In this document: positions 10,282 through 19,091 of the stretch, in pieces
Layout of the letters: each line of letters starts with the position of its first letter
Position numbering within the stretch: position 1 is the first letter of the stretch
Assembly: GCA_965222705.1 (NCBI GenBank)
Contig: CBDCUO010000034.1
Coordinates: 1 to 64,000, forward strand
Length of the DNA stretch: 64,000 nucleotides
DNA from: JAFMDF01 sp965222705
GTDB taxonomy: Bacteria > Bacteroidota > Bacteroidia > Chitinophagales > Saprospiraceae
Direction of reading: 5' to 3'
Translations under genes and position numbers: made by a program
Notes under the pieces: model-generated
The model's input: only the letters and a program-made list of their open reading frames with translations
The model's database searches: none
Told to the model about the DNA's origin: nothing

Positions 10282-10525
10282 AGGATTGAATAATTTTGGT
10301 TAAAAAAAATTAAGGTTTTAAAACTGGGATTTAATGTTCAGTCATCTTATGAAATAGACGACTAAATCATTACGCTATAAAATGTCGCTTTAACAATGGT
10401 TTTCCATTATGGATATAGTACGTCCTCATTTTAACAGCACTCGTTTATTAAGTGCTTTCTTGGTTGATAATAGGCACTGGTTAATTTTTTATTTTCTTTG
10501 ATTTAGCTTTGGAAAGAGAAAAGAA

Positions 10526-10868
10526 GCAGGGCAAGGCCCTGCTCCGTCTTAACCAAAAGAAACTAATCTTTATCTTTAAATGGAGGTCTTCCTCCTATTT
10601 TTAATCCTCTGACTGGCTCAAATACGTGTTGTTATTTTAGTTCTAGGAAAGAAGGGAAGCGGGGCCTTTGCCCCGCCCCTCTCAACCAAAAGAAACTAAT
10701 CTCATATCTTTAAAAAAGGAGCAATGCCCCTTCTACTTTATGCTTCTAACCCTTTCAAATTCATGTAATTAACTGGTTTTAGAAAGAGAAGGGGAGCAAG
10801 GCCTTTGCCCTGCTCCATCTCAACCAAAAGAAACTAATCTCATATCTTTAAACGGGTGCCACCACACC
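10526..10868 (-). repeat. Tandem array of three two-hairpin elements upstream of giant protein A
   Basis: Three units spaced 133 and 138 bp apart. Read on the minus strand, each has a first hairpin (10582-10595, 10718-10730, 10855-10868), a conserved linker containing GATTAGTTTCTTTTGGTT, and a second G/C-rich hairpin with a pyrimidine-rich tail (10526-10542, 10659-10676, 10793-10816). The linker is nearly invariant, while the stems differ in sequence yet still pair. Two diverged units lie upstream of giant protein C. They may be attenuators, small-RNA genes or leader elements. Confidence 0.7.
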
Positions 10869-10949
10869 TGTTTTTTTTCAACTGGTCTTGTTCTTTTATA
10901 ATAATCTTTTCCATAATTGATAAAAATCAATTACCTTTACACACATCAT

Positions 10950-11242
10950 TGCCACTGGTAAAGCCTTATGCTTAAGCGCATTTACCGAATGAAACACTAT
11001 CGTGTCAGGCAAGTATATACCTGTCAGTAAATAATATTCCAATAGACACTAAGCCCGGTTGTTGACTAGCAAATCTCAATACACTTTGAGATTTCTACTA
11101 TTAAATTAAGTCTTAGGAGAAACTTTCCGAGAAGGGCAGATAGTCGTTCAGAAATTTTATGGTGAGCCACTACCTGCCTCTTCAAGAGGCAGTTTCTACA
11201 GCTTTTATAAGCCCTGGTTTTACAAAAAATCAGGGTTTTTTT
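10950..11242 (+). ncRNA. Candidate structured RNA ending in a strong terminator
   Basis: No convincing ORF is present on either strand. The plus strand contains successive stem-loops: GGTAAA/TTTACC (10957-10986), CAGG/CCTG (11006-11023), AAATCTCAA/TTTGAGATTT (11071-11094), CTGCCTCTT/AAGAGGCAG (11174-11192) and a terminator hairpin with a T7 tail (11212-11242). There is no plus-strand gene upstream for that terminator to serve. I did not identify a promoter or a known RNA family. Confidence 0.35.
11212..11242 (+). terminator. Orphan intrinsic terminator
   Basis: CCCTGGTTTT and AAAAATCAGGG form a long hairpin followed by seven T residues on the plus strand. All neighbouring protein genes run on the minus strand, so it implies a short plus-strand transcript. 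Confidence 0.6.
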
Positions 11243-11428
11243 CGAGCATGCCAATCTCGTTTCCTTCCTGACAAAAGCAGAAGAAATAATAAGTTTGACA
11301 TGGCCATTTTCTAATGTAATTAGCAGAGGACATTAGGGGCTGCTTCGATAATAAGAGACCACATAAGCCCTTCAGCTATTGGTTAAATAATCGCAAGAAA
11401 ATGTCAATAAAAGAAATGCGTTACTATA

Positions 11429-11518
11429 TACTTTGGAAGTACATAGAACTGAATTTGGTAAGATTAGTTTCTTTAGAATAGAAAATTTGAGAATTGTTCA
11501 AAGGCAGGAAAGCCTTTG
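11429..11518 (+). repeat. Plus-oriented diverged copy of the two-hairpin element
   Basis: A small hairpin (11429-11441) is followed by AAGATTAGTTTCTTT (starting at 11460), then a second hairpin CAAAGGC/GCCTTTG (11499-11518) with a T-rich tail. This matches the order of the minus-strand units at 10526-10868, in the opposite orientation. Confidence 0.45.
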
Positions 11519-11648
11519 CTTTTTAATACTTAATATCGGCTGGAAATTTAAATGAAGTGAAGAATGTTAAAACATCCTTTCAAATACAATACAAATCTAT
11601 ATATATAAATTTATATAATAAATACCCTAATTAAGGTAATTTTTAAAA

Positions 11649-12326
11649 TTAAATAAAATGCCTGATCAAATTTCCCACCATTTTAATTCCATTAAGCAGG
11701 TTTTGCCCCTTTTCTCTGGTATCTTTGGTGTAGGTTACTTTGATCGGCACTTCTGCAAAAGAAGCTCTGTTCAACTTGATAAGATGAATGATTTCTGTAC
11801 AAAATTCATAACCATTCAAGTTTATCTTCGTCTTTTCCACAAATCGGGTATGCATGGCTTTGAAGCCAGATTGGCTATCCGTGACAAATAAGCCGGTTAG
11901 TATTCCTGTAAAAACATTGCCAATTTTATTAAAAAGCACCCTTACTTTAGGAACACTATTCTCTTTATTCAGAAACCGACTACCGATGACTACATCTACC
12001 TGTTCCTTTCGCATCGTCTTTATCAAAGACTTGATATCAGTTGGGCAATGTTGATTATCTCCGTCAATCGTCACTACAATTTTAGCTCCACATCTAATAG
12101 CATAGTCCATTCCCGTTTGGGTAGCTGCCCCAGCCCCCATACAAATGCGGTGATTCAAAACAGTAGCCCCTAAAGTAGTAGCTACTTCCTTCGTATTATC
12201 TGTACTACCGTCATTTACCACAATTATATTCTGAAAACCCTCTTCGAGGATTTTAGTAATAACCGCCCCCACTCTTGTGCCCTCATCTTTGGCAGGAATA
12301 ACTATGTAAACATTTTCAGTATTCAT
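11649..12326 (-). CDS. GT2 family glycosyltransferase, dolichyl-phosphate-mannose-synthase-like
   Basis: This 225-aa GT-A glycosyltransferase opens with YIVIPAKDEGTRVGAVI, has VVNDGSTDNT for nucleotide binding, the metal-binding TIDGDNQH (DxD-like) near residue 92 and VIGSRFLN near 120, then the acceptor-site region TDSQSGFKAM. These are hallmarks of DPM1/GtrB-like enzymes, which load a sugar on polyprenyl phosphate. It has no C-terminal membrane helices, so it is a soluble or peripheral form. Such enzymes often feed GT-C membrane transferases, and a GT-C gene follows on the same strand upstream (12526-15601), with a DUF2304 protein beyond it. About 200 bp separate it from the GT-C stop. Confidence 0.85.
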   Translation of the reverse strand: MNTENVYIVIPAKDEGTRVGAVITKILEEGFQNIIVVNDGSTDNTKEVATTLGATVLNHRICMGAGAATQTGMDYAIRCGAKIVVTIDGDNQHCPTDIKSLIKTMRKEQVDVVIGSRFLNKENSVPKVRVLFNKIGNVFTGILTGLFVTDSQSGFKAMHTRFVEKTKINLNGYEFCTEIIHLIKLNRASFAEVPIKVTYTKDTREKGQNLLNGIKMVGNLIRHFI

Positions 12327-12525
12327 GGAATCATCTTTAATGTATTTTCAGGGAGTACAATTCTTATACCAAACGTTAATTACAAGCTAATGTTCCTTAA
12401 CAAATTAAGGAAAAAAACCATGTATCTGCTTAAAAATACCCTATAAATGGTAGCATAAGAAGATCATTCAAACTTGTAGATATATACATTAAATCGATTA
12501 GGAGGGAATTCTTACAAAGATAATA

Positions 12526-13944
12526 TTAATTTATTTTAAATGCAGCGAAAGTGCCATTATTTTGAATATTTCTTGTAGAAAGGGCATACTTTAATTGGCC
12601 GTTTGCATCTTCGACCAATCTATCCGTAGCGATTAATTGAAGGGCTGGATTATTAACTAAAAAATTGCCCAGCATGGAGGCCTTTTTTTGCAAAGATTTT
12701 TCTGGTGTCAAATCAATAGAGGCCACGTTTAAGTCCACAATTATGTACTCATAGCCAGATTCCTTCATCCCTCTGGCCAAAGCTACTTTGTCGGGAACAC
12801 TGGTATATAATTCTTCGAATATGCCCAATTGGTTGTCGCTTAATACCCTTTCATTATTTCTGTCAATAAAATATTGAAAATACGTTCCTATTCTGTAAAC
12901 GTAGGCATCTTTATTATCGTTAATTTCAGTAACTACCAACCGATAGTTTGGAAACAAATAATCCATTATTTCCCCTTCATCGTATTTCCCAAGCCCGTAA
13001 TTAAGAGAAGCTTCGTGAATCGCTCCACGGCTGAACATTGCATTAATCGGATAATAATTAGATAGTCTATAGGTAAAGGAGGTACTTAGCCAAAGAAAAG
13101 TGCCTAGTAGAAAAATATATTTGAACCAAACGGGATTCGTCTTTAGCTTTTCATTGCTCAAAAAACCAACAGTGATAAAGACCGATCCTAAACCTACCAA
13201 TAAAATACCATACCACGCGACCCCTGCCCCTAAAATCAACCACATAAAGAAATACAAAAAGGTAAGGAGAAAAAGTGCCCGCACTCCTAAAGAGCTACTC
13301 TTAAATCTTTTTTTCAGCACAAAAAAAGTAAGGACAAATAAAACGATAAATATGGGATATGTAATCGAGTCCCCTTCGCCAGAAAAAACCTGAATAATAT
13401 TATTATCTATACTTTTATAAATAGTGTCGCTTAAACGATTGGTTTTTAATTTTAGATAACTCAAAGGCTGGTCTCCGGGGCTAATACTTGTCAGTTCTTT
13501 ATCAATAGTCGCTGTCACTTCAGACAATGGAACCTGCTTCCACGCACTATATCCAGTCGAAAAACTGACAATTAAAAAAAGTAGCATTAATAATCCCACC
13601 CCTATTTTCAACCAGTATTCTTTTAGTTTAGCAAAAAATAAAATGGGGAGAAATAATAAAAATAAAAAACCAATGTCGATAAATGATCCCCTTAAGTTGG
13701 TATTCATGGTCACATCATATGGCAGCGATATATACTTTGGCAGGAGGTCCTCATAACCCATATATCGATGCAATTCCTCCTTTATGGCAGAACTAACCTT
13801 CACTTCTTTTTTGGCTTTTTCCTTCGATTTTTTAGACTGGAAAGCATTGCCAATGAATGGTACCAATAAAAATGATAAAACTAAAAAAGTACTGTAAACT
13901 TTAGGCTTTCCAAATGTCCAAGATGCCTTATTTCTTTCTTGCAT
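12526..13944 (-). CDS. C-terminal half of a GT-C-type membrane glycosyltransferase (probably fused to 13928-15601)
   Basis: The 472-aa product has roughly five to six membrane helices followed by a soluble C-terminal region of about 140 aa. It overlaps the 3' end of the upstream gene by 17 bp in another frame. Removing one A from the AAA near 13931-13933 joins the two frames without a stop: the upstream protein would read on from NNARK directly into NKASWTFGKPKV. The hydrophobic segment then becomes an internal helix rather than a signal peptide, and the YISLPYDVTM/GFLFLLFLP segment falls where large GT-C enzymes place it. Given similar single-base insertions elsewhere in the window, one enzyme of about 1028 aa is the better model. 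Two coupled genes remain possible. Confidence 0.6.
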   Translation of the reverse strand: MQERNKASWTFGKPKVYSTFLVLSFLLVPFIGNAFQSKKSKEKAKKEVKVSSAIKEELHRYMGYEDLLPKYISLPYDVTMNTNLRGSFIDIGFLFLLFLPILFFAKLKEYWLKIGVGLLMLLFLIVSFSTGYSAWKQVPLSEVTATIDKELTSISPGDQPLSYLKLKTNRLSDTIYKSIDNNIIQVFSGEGDSITYPIFIVLFVLTFFVLKKRFKSSSLGVRALFLLTFLYFFMWLILGAGVAWYGILLVGLGSVFITVGFLSNEKLKTNPVWFKYIFLLGTFLWLSTSFTYRLSNYYPINAMFSRGAIHEASLNYGLGKYDEGEIMDYLFPNYRLVVTEINDNKDAYVYRIGTYFQYFIDRNNERVLSDNQLGIFEELYTSVPDKVALARGMKESGYEYIIVDLNVASIDLTPEKSLQKKASMLGNFLVNNPALQLIATDRLVEDANGQLKYALSTRNIQNNGTFAAFKIN

Positions 13945-15601
13945 TATTGATTATTTGGTTAACGTTTTGAAGCATATTTGCATCTTTTCCCTCAATAAGT
14001 GTGCTAAAGGAAATCGTCTTTGTCTCCTGATAATTTTTTATCGGCCAAGGCAAATAAACCAGACCGATAAATAAAATGTATATAAAAGCACATTTTATCA
14101 AACTAATTAAATGATTCCTTTTTTTAATAAATAAATAAACGACCCCCATTACCGCCAAGAATGGCAATCCTTTCATCAAATAATCTGCCCCAAAATGATA
14201 TGCTCGTAAGCCCGATGCAACGTCTAGACCACCTATTAATATAACCGAAAACAAAATAAAAAAGGCAGTTAAAAACCCTATTTCTCTTCCTTTTACATAA
14301 GCCAAGGCTCCAAGAACGCCAAAAATGACGATTAAACCAGTCAATTTTATACCAATGGCCATCCCAGACAAAATACCACACACAATGAGCAATTGGTCAC
14401 TTTCAGAAAGATATTTTGCTAGTATTCCTTTTTGTTGCTTGCCGTTCTTTTTTTCTTGAGTCAATACCGCTTTCTCGGCATTAGGCAGTTCTTTTGATTT
14501 AAAAGAGGTATGATCTTGTAAGGAAAGCCATTTTATTAATACCAAAATAATGGATAATAAAATAAACAATAAGCCGAGGTCCGTTTTTATATCTCTATAA
14601 GACTGGTAATTAATTAAAGGTAAGCTATAAAAAAGAACCAGCGTCAGTAATGCTATATTGACATCCAACCACTTTCGAGCTATCTCATAAATCACAAATA
14701 GGCTCAATATTGCGCCGGAAACAGACAAGGCAATGACGACCTCTATTTGGTCGAAAACAATATGCCCCAAAGCAATAAATAGGGACCAGTAATAGGGAGA
14801 ATATCCTTCAATCAATCCATTATTCTCACTAATTAATTGGGGTAAATTTAAATAAATAGAGAGTGCATCAAATCCAAAGGGGAAAGGACGAATATTTTGC
14901 AACAAATTTAAGCTAATAAAAACAAGTAACAAAAAAAAACTAACAAAACCAATCCAGTCTAAATGAACAACTTCTTGAATTGGAGTAAATAAAGATTTTT
15001 TAACAAACCGTAAGGAACTTTTCCTGCCAAGCCCCAATATGATCAAAGATATGGGAATAATAGTCGCCAAAAATAGTAGTTTTACAAACCCCAAAATGAC
15101 AAGCAGTATTGAAAATAAGGTAATTCCCGTAGCAATCTTTAAAATTATGCCCTCCCCTTCATTAAAAGAAAAGCTGAATAAACGGGTAAAGGCTAAATCC
15201 CCCAAAACATAACACGTAGCGAAAATGAAATAACAAGCGAATAATACAAATAAGATTTTTCCCAAATAGGCAAGAACTCCCCATAGCCCCCAATCTAATC
15301 CTTCTTCTACTTTAGAAGCATGTACCACAATTATTATCCCACTTATGATTAAAAATAAAGCTAGCACACTCGCCCCATTTATATAACTCAAGATTTTCTC
15401 CGAGTCCATCTCTTTTACTTTATACAAACCAAAGCCTATTCCTGCTCCCAATAAAGAAAGAATTAAAACCAAATCCACGTATTGAAAGTATTTGATAGAC
15501 GCGGCATAATCAGGGTGATAATACCAATATTCAGCAAATATTAATAAGCCCCATATCAAGCTAAAAATTAGGGTAAGTACGCTATCTATTCGGGATGTCA
15601 T
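13928..15601 (-). CDS. N-terminal half of a GT-C-type (GT39/ArnT-like) membrane glycosyltransferase
   Basis: This 557-aa polytopic membrane protein has about 12 helices. The first periplasmic loop holds PFGFDALSIYLNLP, where the acidic residue corresponds to the catalytic aspartate of GT-C enzymes that use polyprenyl-phosphate sugars. The later VYLPWPIKNYQETK segment resembles the PW-x-KNY motif seen before the C-terminal helices of such enzymes. The frame then stops after NNARKK, and the rest appears in the adjacent frame (12526-13944). A donor made by the GT2 enzyme at 11649-12326 is a reasonable inference. The start at 15601 is an ATG in the divergent intergenic region with DUF2304. Confidence 0.65.
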   Translation of the reverse strand: MTSRIDSVLTLIFSLIWGLLIFAEYWYYHPDYAASIKYFQYVDLVLILSLLGAGIGFGLYKVKEMDSEKILSYINGASVLALFLIISGIIIVVHASKVEEGLDWGLWGVLAYLGKILFVLFACYFIFATCYVLGDLAFTRLFSFSFNEGEGIILKIATGITLFSILLVILGFVKLLFLATIIPISLIILGLGRKSSLRFVKKSLFTPIQEVVHLDWIGFVSFFLLLVFISLNLLQNIRPFPFGFDALSIYLNLPQLISENNGLIEGYSPYYWSLFIALGHIVFDQIEVVIALSVSGAILSLFVIYEIARKWLDVNIALLTLVLFYSLPLINYQSYRDIKTDLGLLFILLSIILVLIKWLSLQDHTSFKSKELPNAEKAVLTQEKKNGKQQKGILAKYLSESDQLLIVCGILSGMAIGIKLTGLIVIFGVLGALAYVKGREIGFLTAFFILFSVILIGGLDVASGLRAYHFGADYLMKGLPFLAVMGVVYLFIKKRNHLISLIKCAFIYILFIGLVYLPWPIKNYQETKTISFSTLIEGKDANMLQNVNQIINNARKK

Positions 15602-15936
15602 AAAAAAAAATTCATTGGAAAGATTAGCATGCTAAATTATAACAAATTTGCAAGGATTAAAAACAATTCAACAAGCCTAACTGAATCTCAAACAATTGGC
15701 GATAAAAAATAATGCTAATGCAAAAAGTTTACGCAAAAGAAAAATAAAAGTTTATCAAAAAAGTCGCTGAAAACTTTTTGCAAAATTTCGTACTGCCCCA
15801 CTACCAAGTGAGATGATCCCGTTCAATAAATAGAGTTATTTTAAATATTCACCTATCCAGAGTATCTAATTTAAGCAGAACAAGTATAAGTAAAAGAGCA
15901 AAAGATTGGACTTGTTCCCAAATAAGAATCGTCTAT
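15602..15936. promoter_or_regulatory. Divergent intergenic region between the GT-C gene and DUF2304, with a 12-bp palindrome
   Basis: This 335-bp AT-rich region must hold promoters for both directions. A perfect palindrome TTAGCATGCTAA lies at 15624-15635, about 23 bp upstream of the GT-C start codon, and could be an operator. I found no clear match to the Bacteroidota minus-7 consensus TAnnTTTG. Confidence 0.35.
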
Positions 15937-16440
15937 ATGGAATTTAGATTTTTTCAGTGGTTGGTTCCCTTATTGTCTTTGTTCTATATTATTAGAACCG
16001 TTCGACAATATGCTCAAGGCAAATATAGCCCAAGGAATACGGTCATTTGGATAATATTTTGGGTAAGTATCGCCATGTTGGCAATCATGCCAGATGAAAT
16101 TCCCAACAGAATTGCAAAAGCACTCGGATTTAAAGATCATATCAACGCTGTCATTTTTGTTGCTTTAGGATTATTATTTTTAATGGTTTTCTACCTATCG
16201 GCCGCTATGAATCGAATAGAAAACCAACTGACGGATTTAGTTAGACAACTAGCACTGGAAGAGGCTTTGAAGAATAATCATGTTTTTCCAAATGAACAAA
16301 ACTTGCTTTCTAACAATCCTGAAAAAAAAGAAATAAACGAAAAGGAAGCGATTATTTCTGATGAGAAAAATAGGGATCATTCTGACAGCAATTCTCTGGA
16401 AAAAGCCACAAGCACAGGCAAAACACCAAAAGTTTCTTAG
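15937..16440 (+). CDS. DUF2304 family membrane protein
   Basis: This 167-aa protein has three hydrophobic helices within the first 95 residues, including YSPRNTVIWIIFWVSIAML and VIFVALGLLFLMVFYLSAAM. A coiled-coil-like charged segment (RIENQLTDLVRQLALEEAL) and a polar tail follow. This layout matches DUF2304 proteins, which commonly sit beside DPM1-like GT2 enzymes and are thought to act as their membrane partners. Its stop at 16438-16440 is one base before the next glycosyltransferase start, so the two are coupled. The tail (about residues 120-167) is rich in Lys, Glu and Ser and looks disordered. Confidence 0.8.
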   Translation: MEFRFFQWLVPLLSLFYIIRTVRQYAQGKYSPRNTVIWIIFWVSIAMLAIMPDEIPNRIAKALGFKDHINAVIFVALGLLFLMVFYLSAAMNRIENQLTDLVRQLALEEALKNNHVFPNEQNLLSNNPEKKEINEKEAIISDEKNRDHSDSNSLEKATSTGKTPKVS

Positions 16441-16441
16441 A

Positions 16442-17578
16442 ATGAAAATTGTCTATGTATTGGAAAATTATTATCCCAATATTGGAGGGGTCGAAACTCT
16501 TTTCAAAAGCTTGATTGAATCGCTGGCAAAAGAAGGCCATCAAATCACGATTATCACTTCCCGAATTACGCCTGACTCTCCCCTAAAAGAAAAAAATGGA
16601 GCTATTCAAATATCCAGAATGCCTTTTAACAACCGGTATTTATTTACCTTTTTGGGGCTCTTTTATATCATTCCTCACCTAAAAAACTGCGATTTGGTCC
16701 ATACGACTTCTTATAATGCAGGCATTCCCGCCTTTTTTGCCAGTAAGCTATTTGGGAAAAAGGTAATTATTACTTTCCATGAAGTTTGGACAAATTTATG
16801 GTTTAGGCTCCCCTATATGGGAAAAATTGCCAAAATTGGGCATTATTTATTTGAGCAAGTATTATTGAAACTCCCGTTTGACCATTTTGTAGGGGTTTCT
16901 CATAGCACCTCGAAGAATTTACAAAAAGCAGGTATAAAAAAAGAGCGAATAACGACCATTTATAATGGCATCAACTATGACCATTTTCAACTACCTGCCT
17001 CTAGCAAAAAGGCCAAAGAGACTGAAAAATTTACCTTTACTTACTTTGGTCGCCTCGGTATTTCCAAAGGGCTGGACTTATTAATGGAGGCCATTCTTGT
17101 TTTTAACAAAAAACATCCGGGCATCCAGTTCAAATTGATTGTACCAAAGGTTCCTGCCTCTTTTTTGAAAAGGATAATAGCTTTTATAGAGCGTTTTCAA
17201 CTAGAAGATACCGTTTTCCTACTCCATCACCTTTCCTTTGAAACACTGAAAAAAGAGATTGCCCAAACCAATTGTGTTATTATCCCTTCTTATAGCGAAG
17301 GGTTTTGTTTTGCTGCTGTTGAAACCATTGCGCTGGGAGTTCCCCTCATTTCTTCCAATCAAACTGCCCTAAAAGAAGTAGTTTCTGGCAAATTTATCAA
17401 AATGGAAACGCTCTCTGCTGCTGGCTTAGTAAACGCAATGGAAAAAGCAATCGTCGGACAATGGGAAACAAGCCCTCTTAAAAAATTTGAGTTAAAAGAC
17501 ACAATTAATAATTATAAGTCTTTGTATAAAAAAGGGGCTGTGATCGCCGAACGACAAGTCGAAACTAGCTGCACCTAA
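16442..17578 (+). CDS. GT4 family (group 1) glycosyltransferase
   Basis: The 378-aa product is a GT-B-fold retaining glycosyltransferase. It begins MKIVYVLENYYPNIGGVETL, where the GG(V/I)E motif is typical of GT4 enzymes. It has YFGRLGISKGLDLLMEA near residue 200, and the catalytic stretch IPSYSEGFCFAAVETIALGVP carrying the E-x7-E motif. The ATG at 16442 is chosen because it begins the conserved N-terminal beta strand and follows the DUF2304 stop by one base; a longer in-frame start overlaps DUF2304. It acts in the cytoplasm at the membrane, adding a sugar to a lipid-linked glycan. Donor and acceptor cannot be read from the sequence. Confidence 0.85.
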   Translation: MKIVYVLENYYPNIGGVETLFKSLIESLAKEGHQITIITSRITPDSPLKEKNGAIQISRMPFNNRYLFTFLGLFYIIPHLKNCDLVHTTSYNAGIPAFFASKLFGKKVIITFHEVWTNLWFRLPYMGKIAKIGHYLFEQVLLKLPFDHFVGVSHSTSKNLQKAGIKKERITTIYNGINYDHFQLPASSKKAKETEKFTFTYFGRLGISKGLDLLMEAILVFNKKHPGIQFKLIVPKVPASFLKRIIAFIERFQLEDTVFLLHHLSFETLKKEIAQTNCVIIPSYSEGFCFAAVETIALGVPLISSNQTALKEVVSGKFIKMETLSAAGLVNAMEKAIVGQWETSPLKKFELKDTINNYKSLYKKGAVIAERQVETSCT

Positions 17579-17595
17579 TCTTTATATCCAAGCAA

Positions 17596-18705
17596 ATGAA
17601 AATTGCTATAATTGGAGATGCACTGGACTATCAATATGCCGGTATTTATTATTATACCAAGGAACTAATCAAAGCGCTAGCTGCTATTGATAAAAAAAAC
17701 GAGTACTGGATTGTTCGCTCCAAATCAGAGGGAGCTATTAGCCAGAATGTCAAAGAATTAATCATTCCCACCCCAGCCTTCCTCGGAGCTGCCGCCTACC
17801 GCTTGTTTGTTCAAGTCCCCAATGCACTTACCCAAAAAGGGGTAGATATTGTGGTCGAACCTCGCCATTTTGGTCCTTTTAATTTACCTGATAACATTAA
17901 AAGAGTAACCGTTATCCACGACCTTTCTCCCATTCATTTTCCGCAATGGCATCAATTTCTAAGTAGAAAATTGCAACAACTTTTTCTTCCCAGCATTTTA
18001 AAGAGAGCCGACCAGGTCATTACCAATTCCAATTTCACTAAACGAGATGTAATTAAGCATTTTCCTTTTACAAAAGAAAAGATCACAAGTATTCACTTAG
18101 GCAAAGAAGCACTTTTTAAACCCAGTCCTGACCCTCCTATTCTAAAAAAATATGGTATTCAACAGCCCTATTTATTGCATACCGGTACAATAGAACCTAG
18201 AAAAAATTTGGGACTTTTACTAAAAGCTTTTGAGATTATAAAATCCCAATCATTTAGTCCACTACAACTGGTTTTGGTGGGAAAAAAAGGGTGGAAAAGC
18301 GACTCTTTTTTTCAAAAAATTCAAAATTCTCCTTATAAAAAAGACATTAAAGTAGTCGGTTATATCAATCGCTATCACCTTCCCGCCCTTTATTCTTCTG
18401 CTGAACTATTTATTTATCCTTCTCATTTTGAAGGATTTGGCTTGCCGGTGCTGGAAGCAATGGCTTGTGGCGTGCCGGTTATCGTTTCCAATGTATCCAG
18501 CCTACCCGAAATTATAGGAAAGGCAGGCTTACGCTTCTCGCCAAACAATATTCAAGAATTAGTTATTCAAACAAAAGAAGTATTGGAAAACAAGGAAATA
18601 AGAGCGCATTTTTCAAAATACTCTTTAGAGCAAGCCCGTAAATTTAGTTGGGAAAAAACAGCTGAAGCTACATTAGAAGTTTTTGAAAAATTAATGACCT
18701 CATAA
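17596..18705 (+). CDS. GT4 family (group 1) glycosyltransferase, mannosyltransferase-like
   Basis: This 369-aa GT-B enzyme has the N-terminal AGIYYYTKELIKAL segment, VIHDLSPIHFP near residue 115, TNSNFTKRD in the linker region, HTGTIEPRKNLGLLLKAF in the donor domain and the catalytic PSHFEGFGLPVLEAMACG (E-x7-E). This pattern is typical of GT4 mannosyl- or rhamnosyltransferases such as WbaZ/MtfB-like enzymes. It lies 17 bp after the previous glycosyltransferase and completes the plus-strand operon DUF2304-GT4-GT4. Transcription probably ends at the bidirectional hairpin that starts immediately after its stop codon (18704-18757). Confidence 0.85.
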   Translation: MKIAIIGDALDYQYAGIYYYTKELIKALAAIDKKNEYWIVRSKSEGAISQNVKELIIPTPAFLGAAAYRLFVQVPNALTQKGVDIVVEPRHFGPFNLPDNIKRVTVIHDLSPIHFPQWHQFLSRKLQQLFLPSILKRADQVITNSNFTKRDVIKHFPFTKEKITSIHLGKEALFKPSPDPPILKKYGIQQPYLLHTGTIEPRKNLGLLLKAFEIIKSQSFSPLQLVLVGKKGWKSDSFFQKIQNSPYKKDIKVVGYINRYHLPALYSSAELFIYPSHFEGFGLPVLEAMACGVPVIVSNVSSLPEIIGKAGLRFSPNNIQELVIQTKEVLENKEIRAHFSKYSLEQARKFSWEKTAEATLEVFEKLMTS

Positions 18706-18757
18706 AAAAAGCCCCCCTCCAACTGAGTGAAGAGAGGCCATCCCAAAAACCGATTTA
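18704..18757. terminator. Shared terminator between the glycosyltransferase operon and giant protein B, with conserved anchor
   Basis: On the minus strand CGGTTTTTGGGATGG precedes a stem GCCTCTCTTC/GGAGGGGGGC and a T7 tail, closely matching the block after giant protein A. The position also suits termination of the plus-strand operon, whose stop codon overlaps the T-run end. Confidence 0.75.
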
Positions 18758-19091
18758 AGTATATTTCTTAAAATATCAAGCAGCTATAAAAACCTACCTT
18801 AATATTCTAATTTTTTCAGAATAGGTCAAAGGCTTTATTTATGTAAATCCCTTGATTTCCTTTAACCAAAACAGTCCTGAAAGGACTAAATAATCCTAAA
18901 TAAAAAGACAATAATTTATAATGAAATTTGTTGTAATCCCTTGAAAGTCAAGATTTATTGTCTATTACTTAATATAATCCCTATATAAATTCAATCAAAT
19001 TATTACAAGAACGTATTTTCGTTTTCTAAAGAATAATGAAAAATAGTGGTCGAATCGTTAAAAACAATCCAACCACTAAGTTCTAGCCACC
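18758..19091. other. AT-rich 3' region of giant protein B
   Basis: No ORF of note. It contains a small hairpin AGTCCT/AGGACT near 18871-18885 and, just past the B stop codon, a stem-loop at 19045-19077 (minus strand AGTGGT pairing with ACCACT, then a T-rich tail). That stem-loop is the counterpart of the 5225-5255 hairpin after giant protein A. Confidence 0.5.

Noticed and set aside
11066..11254. Minus-strand 62-codon frame
   Set aside because: It runs through several stem-loops and the orphan terminator; composition and sequence are not protein-like.
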